Source: Basidiobolus meristosporus CBS 931.73 (taxonomy: Eukaryota > Basidiobolomycota > Basidiobolomycetes > Basidiobolales > Basidiobolaceae). Taken from it: a stretch of 64,000 bases of DNA. Location of the stretch: positions 1 through 64,000 of the forward strand of contig MCFE01000206.1 in the NCBI GenBank assembly GCA_002104905.1, given 5' to 3'. Numbering within the stretch: position 1 is the first letter of the stretch; the number at the start of each line of letters is the position of its first letter. Shown here piece after piece: positions 24,153 to 33,787 of the stretch. The notes below the pieces were generated by a model. It was not told the DNA's origin and did not search any database. It saw only the letters and a program-made list of their open reading frames with translations. The position numbers were made by a program, and so were the translations under genes.

Positions 24153-27100
24153 GGTTATGAGCCCCAAGCTGTGAGTCTCTGCAATGTCTACTACTGCTAT
24201 TACTGGAATTTTTCCCTCTGCTGAAAAGTGGATGGCTCTAACTACCAAGTGTGGAAGGTGAAGATGAAGATGCTGCTACATGAAAGAGGCCTTTGGGATA
24301 TTGTCATGGGAGAAGAATGCCCACCTAAAAACATGGGAGAGAAAGCCTTGAAGTACCAGAAGAAAGAAAAAGTGCTTTTAACTGCATTTGCCTTAATGTT
24401 AAAGATAAATTGCTAATTCAATGCTCAAGAGCAAAACAGCAAAGAATGCCTGGAAGGCATTAGAAAACACCTACCAGTCATTTGCAGCTGCTAAGAAAAT
24501 GTATCTGAGACAAAAATTCTTTACTACAAAGATGCTGCCAGGAGAAGAAATGAAAAATCTAATTAAAAGAATTACCCTGCTGGTAGATGAGATGGAATCT
24601 GTGGGTGTACCAACTATTGATGAAGATGTGATAGTACCATCCTGAATAGCCTGACAGACAAGTCTTAGGGCCTTGTATCAGCCCTAGAGTCCAGAACTGA
24701 AGGTTTGACCTTAAATTATGTGTATGGAAGGCTCCTGGATGAAGAATTAAGAAAATCAAGCGCAAATAAGAAGGAAGAAGAAAATGCTTTAATAAGCAAT
24801 GATAACCAACATAGGAGGTACCCAAAACCCTGCAAAGGCAACAGCAACCGCTTTTGTAACTACTGCAAAAGGAAAGGACACACATCAGACCAGTGTCTCA
24901 TAAAGAAAGATAATCAGCAATAGAAGCCTGAATATGGAAATGCTGCAACAACTGAAGATAGACTATTCATATATGCACTAAGTACAACCACAAACAAGGA
25001 TTCTCAGACATAGTGTATTGACTCTAGAGCATCTCAACACGTTACACACCAAAAAGAACTTTTTACCCAATATCAAGAAATTCCAATTAAGGTGCTCATG
25101 GGTGACAATAGAACACTTTATGCAGTGGGAGAAGGAGCTATCCAAGTGAACCTAAGAAGCAGTGAAGGAGCCATACACTAACTTTCAAAGATGTACTCCA
25201 TGTACCAGAAATAGCCAAGAACCTACTAACTGTAAGCAAGGACCCTGCAGAAGGACTCAGTTTCAGCTTTGACAATTCTGGATGCAGGATTGCTGATCAA
25301 AATTGTGCCCATGTTGCTTTGGGTATCAGAGATCAGAATCTATACAAGCTACCTTATATTCTATCATATTTGGAAGCCAATATAAGTAACTTAAAGGAAG
25401 AAACACTAATGCTTTGGCACAGGAGATTTGGGCACATCAATTTTGATTATTTGCACAAAATAATCAGAGATCAGCTAATTTCTGGAGTAAAATTTATCCC
25501 CCAGCTAATTTGGAGCACTGTGAAGTCTGCATATATGGGAAAAAAGCCAGACAACTGTTCAAGAGCTCTGAGTTAATCAAAGTAAGAAAAAATTAGATCT
25601 AATTCACTCAGATCTGTATGGACCTATGCAAAATTTATCCTTGCGCAGGATGAAGTATTCAATCACTTTTATTGATAATTATACAAGATACATATGGGTC
25701 TACTTCTTGGAGAGAATGGAAGAAGCTCTGTCTAAGATCAGGGAGTTTAAAGCCATGGTGGAGAGAGAAATGGGTGAAAAAATCAAGAAAATACACTCTG
25801 ACAATGGTGGAGAATATACTTCAAGACTCTTCATCCACTTCTGCAAAATTCATGTGATAAAGTAAGAGACTACTGTACCATACTCCCCACCGCAAAATGG
25901 AGTAGCAGAACGTGCTAACAGATCAATAATTGATATTGCAAGATCTATAATCCATGATCAAAAATTATCCTATGATTTTTGGGCGGAATCAGTTGCCACT
26001 GCTGTATATCTTAAAAATAGGAGTTATAACAGTATACTTTGTGACTCTACTCCATTTGAAACATGGTATGGATAAAGACCAAGTGCAGAACATCTAAGAA
26101 TACTTGTGTATACAGCATATGCCAAGAAATTGCCTGGAAATCAGTCAAAATTTGAGCCAAAAAGTGTAAAATGCAGATTTTTGGGCTACTGCAATGAGCG
26201 TAAAGCATACAGACTCTACAATACCAATGCAAAGAAGCTAATCAAGTTCAGGGATGTGTTGTTTGATGAGAATTCAAAATTTTCACAAAAAATGACATCA
26301 GATGATGACAAAATCTGATCTCAAATTCACCAAATGTCAGGATTAAATCAGAGCAAAACAATGAAAGTTTTTTCACTCCAGAGGACTCTACAACTTTGGT
26401 TCTGTCAGAATCTGTGCCCAGGAATATCCCAGAAGTGATCATTCCAGTATCAAATGCCTGGAGATCCAATTGGACAAGAAATAGCCCAGATTACTATATC
26501 ATTGAGAGTACAAACTTAGCCTATGCCTATTCAGTCCATATTGATGAGCCCCAGACTGTAAAAGAGGCCCTAAATAGCCCTCAGACAAAGTTTTGGAGAT
26601 CTGCAATGACTGAGGAATATCAGGCCCTGATGGAAAATCAAACTTGGGACTTAGTCAAATTACCAATCAACCAAAAATCAATTGGATGCAGATGGGTCTT
26701 CAAGACAAAATACAAGGCTGATGGTACAATTGAAAGATACAATGCAAGACTTGTAGCCAAAGGATGTTCTCAAACTAAAGGACTTGACTATACTGAGACC
26801 TTTGCACCAGTAGCCAAGTTTAATTCTGTCAGATTAATATTAGCTATGGCAGCCAAATATAAGTTTTTTATTCATCAAATGGATGTAAAAGCTGCATTTT
26901 TGAATGGAGAACTTGATGAGGACATGTATATGAACCAGCCTGATGGGTTTGGTGTCCAAGATAACCCCCATTTGGTCTGCAAGCTTAAAAAGTCACTATA
27001 TGGTCTCAGATAATCACCAAGAACCTGTAATTGCAAGATAGATTCATATTTGGAATCTTTGAGTTTCAATAGGAATAATGCTGACTATAGTATATACTAT

Positions 27101-27270
27101 AAGCCAGATAGGGAAAATCCAGTTCTATTAGCTCTATATGTGGATGATCTTATTATAGCCGCCAATAACCTAGAAACATTGGAAGAGACTAAATCCAGCC
27201 TATCTAAGAAGTGCAAGATGTCCGGTCTAGGAGAACTTAAAATATGGATAAGTATATCATACTGACTATA
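24153..27270 (+). pseudogene. Ty1/copia copy 2 internal region (gag-pol, truncated in RT)
   Basis: A second internal region begins directly after the shared LTR. It has gag (about 24188-24920) with zinc knuckle CNYCKRKGHTSDQC, a protease remnant (SRASQHVTH, about 25020), and the pre-integrase HRRFGHINFDYL (about 25420). The integrase core lies at about 25620-26070 and RT at about 26640-27265, with YVDDLIIAANN near 27138. Multiple frameshifts and stops. It ends in the middle of RT at about 27265-27270, abutting the second gene of element D. No 3' LTR follows. Confidence 0.85.
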
Positions 27271-27279
27271 TGAATAAAC

Positions 27280-28430
27280 TTGTCTGTGGGAGGTATGTTT
27301 ACCCTACCACAGTGGCTTCCTCAAGAGCCCATTACAAGCAGGGCCAAAAGCTCCAGACAAGTGTCAAAGAGATGCCAGGTAGCTGGAAGAGTGCCAATTA
27401 GGGACAAGCAGGCAGGCACAGATGCACCAGCACAATATTTATTAAGAAAAAAGCGTATTACCACTCAAGAAGTACCCAGTCAAAGTAACAATGAAGGACC
27501 TGGCAGTGATAAAAACCAGTGGCTTTTACAGGAGCCTGTCACAACTACAGTTGAGAGCTCAAAACAAGCAGAAAAGAAATGTCAGGTTGCCAGAAGAGTG
27601 CCAGCAAGGCAGAAGCAGGCCAAAACAAATGCGTCAGAGCATAATTTATCCAGGAGAAAATGTAGTTCTTTACAAGAAGCACCCAGTCAAAGTAGCAGTG
27701 AAAGACCTGACAGTGATAAAGGAAAAGGTAAAGGGGAAAATGTGTACCCAAGCTTGAGACAGGGAGGCATCCAAAATACTGCAGCTTTTACTAATTAACA
27801 CTGCAAGCCAGGAACAGTCTGAATCCCATCATAGCCAAGAAGAGTTACTAACAAGAAAACACCAATTTTCACAAGAGTTGGAAGCGCAGCTAGTTGAGCA
27901 ACACTCAAGCTAGGTAGATGAGTTTCCAGAGATAGGCAATTTGTCTACCACAGCCTCCACAGCCACTATTGTTGACTGAGTGGAGATCCCACTGACAGAC
28001 AAGGCTACAATGTCAAGAGCTCAAAAGACTATCACAGTGCCTTCAGTGGTGTTTTGGGACATTAACAGGCACACCAAGAGGTTACAGCACTTCTTCAAGA
28101 GCAGTGCTCAAGAAAATGCACTGGAATATTGCAAGGATTTATTGCAAAGACTAGCAGATGAGGAGCTAGACCTTGCAGTGCCAGCTGAAGACAAGGACAT
28201 GTGGGAACCAGTGAATGAACAGTGGCATAAAGCTGTTGGGTTCCCACCAAAGTTGTAGAACCATAGAGTTACTGCAGAAATACTTATTGAGCGGTGAATT
28301 TTGATGGAGTTACTTGTTGAGTGTGGGGTTGGGCTTAATGCTAGTGTAGGGTATAGATACTTGTATTGGTCAATACAATTGGCAATTGAGGTACAACTGA
28401 AGTTTCAGTGGAAATAAATCAATTTGTACA
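27280..28430 (+). pseudogene. Second transposon gene (element D), with two Lys-rich repeats
   Basis: Open from 27280 to 27798. Two tandem copies of a 69-aa (207-bp) unit start at about 27312 and 27519, each of the form WL.QEP.T....SS.Q..K.CQVA.RVP.R.KQA, rich in Lys, Ser and Gln. The C-terminal block (27980-28258) has FWDINRHTKRLQHFFKSSAQ and WEPVNEQWHKA and is the best conserved part across copies. A TGA near 27979 and an out-of-frame joint break it. N-terminus missing. Unknown family. Confidence 0.65.
27312..27725 (+). repeat. Two 207-bp coding repeats
   Basis: GTGGCTTCCTCAAGAGCCC at 27312 and GTGGCTTTTACAGGAGCCTG at 27519 mark equivalent points one unit apart. The translated units align throughout. 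Related units occur at about 9720-10150, 13270-13560 and 30380-30740. Confidence 0.75.
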
Positions 28431-28747
28431 CATGAAAAGTAAGAGAAATAGTTGTATCAGGAAGTAAGGAGTGTGAAAAAGAGGCAATAACCAATCAATT
28501 CACACAAATGTAGGAGGCAATAGAGTGTCTGGGTTCAGAAAGTGAGCAAATTGGCAGGGAACCAATCAAAAGCCACTTATACATTGTTGTGATCAAAAAT
28601 TTTGACTGAGTTTTTTGCAAAATCTGGGGTGCAATTATTTTTTAATTGACTCTGGACAGTGTCCCAACAAGATCAGTACCTCTTAGTCATGGGACTTTAA
28701 CTTTGTAACAGCCTTTTACAGGATCATCTCAATAATTTTTCATAGGG

Positions 28748-30355
28748 ATTGTTGGAGCATATTTTCTTGATTTTTTCACCAGTTTTCCTCTCCACCTTGG
28801 ATTTAAACCCCCTGACCTTAGACAGAGCCTCTTCCTTTCTCTCCATTAAGTAGACCCATGTGTATCTCAAATAATCATCAATAAAAGTGATCAAATACTT
28901 CATCCCACCTAAGGATAAATTTTGCATAGGTCAATGCAGATCTGAGTGAATTAGATCTAATTTGTTCTTAGTTTGATTAACCCAGAGCTCTTGAATGGTT
29001 GTCTGGCTTATTTCCTATATATGCAGGCTTCACAGTGCTGCAGATTAGCTGGGGGATCAACTTTTACTCCAGAAGTTAGCTGATCTTTGATTGTTTTGCG
29101 CAAATAATCAAAATTGATGTGCCCAAATCTCCTGTGCCAAAGAATTTATGTTTCTTCATTTAAGTTACTTATATTGGCTTCCTGATATCATGAAATATAA
29201 GTTTACTTGTATTTATCTTGATCTTTGATACCCACAGCAATATGAGCACCATTTTGATCAGTGATCCTGCATCAAAAATTGTCAAAGTTGAAACTGAGTC
29301 CTTTGCTGTGGCCTTGCTTGCAGATAGTAAGTTCTTGGCTATTTATGGTACATAGAGTACTTCTTTAAAGGTCATTGTATGGCTTCCTTCACTACTTCTT
29401 AGGTTTACTTGTATAGTTCCTTCTCCCACTGCATTAAGTGTTCTATTGTCACCCATGAGCACCTTAATTGGAATTTCTTGATATTGGGTAAAAAGTTCTT
29501 TTTGGTGTGTAACGTGTTGAGATGCTCTAGAGTCAATATACCATGTCTGAGAATCCTTGTTTGTGGTCATATTTAGTGCATATATGAATAGTCTACCTTC
29601 AGTTGTTGCAGCATTTCCATATTCAGGCTTTTTCTGCTGACTCTCTCTCTTTTTGAAGCACCGGTCTGATGGGTGTCCTTTCCTTTTGCAGTAGTTACAA
29701 AACTGGTTGCTATTGCCTTTGAAATATCTTGGGTATCTTTTTTGTTGGTTATCATTACTTATTGAAGCATTTTCTTCTTCCTTCTTATTGGCACTTGATT
29801 TTCTTAATTCTTCATCCAGGAGCCTTCCATATACATAACTTAAGGTCAAATCCTCAGTTCTGGACTCTAGGGCTGATACGAGGCCCTAAGACTTGTCTGT
29901 CAGGCTATTCAGGATGGAATCTATCACATCCTCAGCAGTAGTTGGTATACCCACAGCTTCCATCTCATTCATCTGCAGGGTATTTCTGTTAATTAGATTT
30001 TTCATTTCTTCTCCTGGCAGCATCTTTGTAGTAAAGAATTTTTGTCTCAGATACATTTTCTTAGCAGCTGCAAATGACTGGTAGGTGTTTTCTAATGCAT
30101 TCCAGGCATTCTTTGCCATTTTTGCTCTTGAGCATTGAATTAGCAATTTGTCTTTAACATTAAGGCAAATGCAGTTAATGGCACCCTGTTCTTTCTTCTG
30201 GAATTTTAAGGCTTCCTCTCCAATGTTCTTAGGAGGGCACACTTCTCCCATGACAGTATCCCAAAGGCCTCTTTCATGTAGCAGCATCTTCATCTTCACC
30301 TTCCACACTTGATAGTTAGATTCATGCAGCTTTTCAGCAGAGGGAAGAAGCACCT
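28748..30355 (-). pseudogene. Ty1/copia G2, right piece (gag, protease, integrase start)
   Basis: Continues the reverse-strand copia interrupted at 15908. Right to left: gag from about 30345 (open 29886-30353), zinc knuckle CNYCKRKGHPSDRC (about 29655-29705), the protease remnant YIDSRASQHVTH (about 29510-29545) and the start of integrase (28748-28930). The stretch 29343-29849 is open for 168 codons. Ends at about 30355, where a second-gene fragment of another DNA transposon begins, so the LTR is missing. Confidence 0.8.
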
Positions 30356-31738
30356 AAAGCTCTAGACTGGGTGCAAAGAAGCATCAGGTAGCCGGAAGAG
30401 TGCCAGTAAATAACAAGCAGGCAGAAATGGAAGCACCAGTGTCATACTTGTCAATGAAGGAGCTTAGTTCCATTCAAGAAGTTCTAAGTCAAAGTAGCAG
30501 TGAAGGACCTGACAGTGATAAGAACAAACAGCTTCATGAGGAGCTTATCACAACCAGGACCAAAAGTTTAGATAAGTGGCAAAGAAATGACAGGTGGCCA
30601 GAGGAGTGCTTTTAAGGGACAAGCAGGCAGAAACTGATGCATCAGTGCAACATTAACAAAGGAGAAAATGTAGTGCAATATAGGAAGTACTGAGTCAAAG
30701 TAGCAGTGGGAGATCTGGCAGTGATATAAGCAAAGGTAAAGGGGAGAAGTCTACCCAGGACATAGACAGGAAGTGTGAGAAAAAGCTGCAGTTCTCACCA
30801 ACTAACACCAGCAGCCCAGAGCATGACAATTCCCATAATAGCCAAGAACAATTACCAAGAAGACAATAACTGTTTTCTCCACAGCTGGAAGCCCAGACAC
30901 TTGAGCTCCACTCCAGTGAGGTAGATGAGTTTATAGAGAAAGATAGCTTTTGTCTACCACAGCTTCCATGACCTCCATTGTAGACTGAGTGGATATCCCA
31001 CTTACAGAAAAAGCAACAATATCAAGAAATCAGAATACTGTTAAAATACCTACAGTGGAGTTTTGGAACATCAATAAGCACACCAAATGGTTGCTGCACT
31101 TCATCAGGAGCAGTGCTTGTAAAAATGTTCTTGAATATTGCAAGGACATGTTGCAAAGGCTGGCAGATGCGGTGCTATACCTTGCAGTGCTGGCTGAAGA
31201 CCAAGATTTATGGGAGCCAGTGAATGGACAAGGATATAACGCCATAGGGTTCCTGCCAAAGTTATGGTAAAAGTACTTATTAAGTGGTGGATTTGAATGG
31301 AGTCACCTGTTAAGTGTGAGGTTGGGATTAATGTTTGTGTTGGGTAGAGGGACTTGTATAGGTGATTATAATTGGCAATTAAGTTATAACTGAAGAATCA
31401 ACAGATGTAAACCAATTTATATGCATCAAAGTAAGTGCACTGGTTAAGTAAAGAAGTATGACCTGTGAAAAAGAGGAAATAGCCAATGAATGTACACAAA
31501 TCTAGAAACTGATTGAGTGCCTGGGATCAGAGAGTGCAAGAATTAGCAGAGAACCAATCAAAAGCCACTTATGTATTGTTGTGATGAAAAATTTGTTCAA
31601 GTTGTTTGTGAAATCTGAGGTGCAGATTTTAGTTAATGGTCTTTGCATGGTGTTGTAGTGGCATCAATACTCTTAGTCACAGGAGTTGATTTGTATGACA
31701 GCCTTTTGATGGGATCATAGCAATTATTTCTCCTAGGG
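30356..31738 (+). pseudogene. Element I: second-gene side of a two-gene transposon
   Basis: Degenerate second gene with repeat units (about 30380-30740) and the conserved C-terminal block at 30989-31270 (FWNINKHTKWLLHF...). It is followed by the family tail and a decayed terminus TTCTCCTAGGG ending at 31738. The transposase side is absent. It abuts copia G2 on the left and copia H on the right. It is older or more mutated than the other copies by eye. Confidence 0.65.
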
Positions 31739-32067
31739 TACTGTAAGAGAGCAATCATCTGCAGCACTTTCCACCATTGAGACACAGTATATGGCAGCCT
31801 GTGAAGCTGCAAAAGAAGCAATGTTGTAAAGAAAGCTTCTTAAAGGCTTAAGCTTATGTCAAAAAGCCCCTACCACATTATTTCAAGATATTCAACAATA
31901 TATAAAATTAGGTACATACCCAACTTTTCATGCTAGAATTAAGCACATAAACACTTGATATGCAAGGTTGTAGAAGATAGCTTAGCTAGCCTAGTTTACT
32001 ATTCTACAGATGAAATGATTGCAGTTATATTTACCAATCCATTTACTGGAAACAAATTTGAAGTTTT
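31739..32067 (+). pseudogene. Copia fragment H (RNase H end of pol)
   Basis: Matches the RNase H region of copy 1 (23440-23790), including a CTTTCCACCATTGAGACACAG stretch corresponding to LSTTEAEYMAAC. Stops are present. An LTR remnant follows directly. Confidence 0.7.
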
Positions 32068-32410
32068 GTGAGAATTAGTTGTTTCACCTGTATATTCACC
32101 TAGCATAGTCACTTGGATCATTACCTGCAAATCTTAGAATATTCTTAGCAAATCCTTTGTTGGGATTTACAAGTAATATTTTCACCCAACCATCAGGCAC
32201 CCATAATATGAAGTTTCTGAGAGTTGTCTAAAGAGCCCCTAGCCTTGAACACATGCTCTTTGAATCTTCTCAAACATATTATATGCATTTGCTTTGCCAA
32301 GATCCTCTAGAAGTATAAATACTATGCTTACATTCAATAAGTCATTCAGTGAAAGCCACATAACTTGCATGTACCCTAATCTCTTCCAGTATCTTCAAAG
32401 CTCATACACA
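32068..32410 (+). repeat. Degenerate copia LTR of fragment H
   Basis: Aligns with 23805-24152 from TGTGAGAATTAG to CTCATACACA, with a TATA-like AGTATAAATACTATG near 32310. Heavily diverged. Confidence 0.65.
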
Positions 32411-32592
32411 GCTATTTCACCAAGATATCAGATACCCAGGATATGAGATATCTAGAAATTGCCAAGAGAGCTTCAAAGCTTGTACAAGTGCTCTAGTGAC
32501 CTTTTTGAGCATATTTCATGTGTTTATCTTACCAAGGTCATGTAAAAGCATAAATATCATTTGTGCATGCAGTAAACCATTAGCTAAATGTC
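32411..32592 (+). repeat. Second, partial copia LTR fragment in tandem
   Basis: TTTCACCAAGATATCAGATACCC...AAAGCATAAATATCA aligns with the interior of the LTR just upstream (from the CACCAAAATACCAGGTACCC point of 20133-20481), so part of the LTR is present twice. Confidence 0.5.
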
Positions 32593-33085
32593 TTAAAGCA
32601 CAATTAGGATCAGTTAGTGTGAGTAATAAGTCATGCAGCAATATAATAGATACCGCGCTTACACCCTAATGCTCCATTTGATTATGCACTTGAATTACAG
32701 CTTATGAACATTATTGCTCCTTCCCAAAGTCTCTGTTGGAGACTAGTGCTATGTGCAATGATCAAGATATTTCACCTGCTTCCCAACCATCATGCTAGAG
32801 CATTGCTCAAGCTCTTGATGTTAAAGTAAAGCCTCAGTTGACAGTCAACCACTCAAGGGATGCCAATCCAGCTATTCAACCCAAACTGGAGTTGGGATTC
32901 CTGTTATAGACCCCATTGGTGGTATACGTTATTTGCATCAATTGGATCTATGTTAGTGCTGCAAGATTCTGGGGAGTATGGGATTTCAATTGAAGAACTA
33001 GAGGAGTTGCAGGTTATCTACTTGCTACTTTATTGAGTTCCAATAAAGTGCTTATACTATTAGCGGGACTTTGCAAAGCTGATGA
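32593..33085. other. No recognisable gene; edge of the transposon block
   Basis: No open frame of note and no match to the repeat families of this window. Base composition is still AT-rich. It may be decayed transposon sequence. Confidence 0.5.
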
Positions 33086-33787
33086 CGAGAATATTTTAAG
33101 AAAGGGTCCAGGAAACTGTGTGCGAAGCTTGGGGGCTTTTGTAGGAGTTTGAAATTCTTGTTATCTAATGTTAATATCAATGTGCCAACTGATTTAGGTA
33201 TTAAACATCTTGGTCGTGCTAAGATTATATACAAACAACCCAAACAACCCTTTTCTATTCCTACATCTGATACCAGGCCTTTATCTTTACCAACACCCCA
33301 AGCGTTTGATTTTACACCTTTAGTCAACAAACTTTCTAGAATTGCTGATAACAAAGATGAATTTGTAAAATCTGTAAAATCCGCTTCTAACAGTTTAAAT
33401 AATTTTTTGGTTGGTCAAACCAGTGCATATCAAGAACTTCGCAACAGTGTAATTGTTTTAACTAAGTGCATTTCTGACTTGGCCAATAAGGTAAATGCCA
33501 TTTCAACTACTCCACCACTTGTAAACATTGGTGCTCCCTCATCATCGGTTCCCGTTGAAACCGCTCCAGTTGATAAGGAACCTGGAGAAACCATTATCAA
33601 GGAAGTGGACCAAGTATTGGGTGGTAAGAACGTTGTCATGATTATTTGTAAGAATGGCGAGCAAGACTTTGATAAATTGGACAAGGAAGGTATCCAAAGA
33701 ATTATAGAAACTATTGGCGAAGATGACGTTTATGTTGCAAACTCTTTGCTTAGTGCTGTTACAAACCTTACTGCCTTAAATAAATAA
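33086..33787 (+). CDS. Unrecognised protein (~233 codons, no ATG at the 5' end)
   Basis: An uninterrupted frame from 33086 to the TAA at 33785-33787. The first clear segment is KKGSRKLCAKLGGFCRSLKF. The middle is Ser/Asn-rich and looks helical (LSRIADNKDEFVKSVKSASN). The end has VVMIICKNGEQDFDKLDKEG. No ATG opens the frame before residue ~170, so either an upstream exon is spliced in (a possible acceptor lies near 33063) or it is a truncated gene. It lies at the edge of the transposon block and could be part of an unknown element. Codons look protein-like. Function not assigned. Confidence 0.5.
   Translation, partial: REYFKKGSRKLCAKLGGFCRSLKFLLSNVNINVPTDLGIKHLGRAKIIYKQPKQPFSIPTSDTRPLSLPTPQAFDFTPLVNKLSRIADNKDEFVKSVKSASNSLNNFLVGQTSAYQELRNSVIVLTKCISDLANKVNAISTTPPLVNIGAPSSSVPVETAPVDKEPGETIIKEVDQVLGGKNVVMIICKNGEQDFDKLDKEGIQRIIETIGEDDVYVANSLLSAVTNLTALNK

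Larger units (their letters stand above)
15909..28747. mobile_element. Element D: tnp2/CACTA-type transposon, TSD ATT, filled by copia array
   Basis: Left end CCCTATGAAAA at 15909 and right end TTTTCATAGGG at 28747, flanked by ATT at 15906-15908 and 28748-28750. The flanks rejoin as continuous copia sequence (compare 25800-25820). Inside: leftward transposase (16250-20132), a copia array (20133 to about 27270) and the rightward second gene (about 27280-28430). The first part of the transposase gene, the divergent promoter and the start of the second gene are missing, so the copia event removed the element's centre. Confidence 0.85.

Noticed and set aside
1-32600. Repeat-induced point mutation as the cause of the many stops
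   Set aside because: Copies differ in many ways including C/T changes, but I cannot compute dinucleotide ratios here. A RIP index over aligned copies versus the gene region would decide; enrichment of TpA with loss of CpA would support it.
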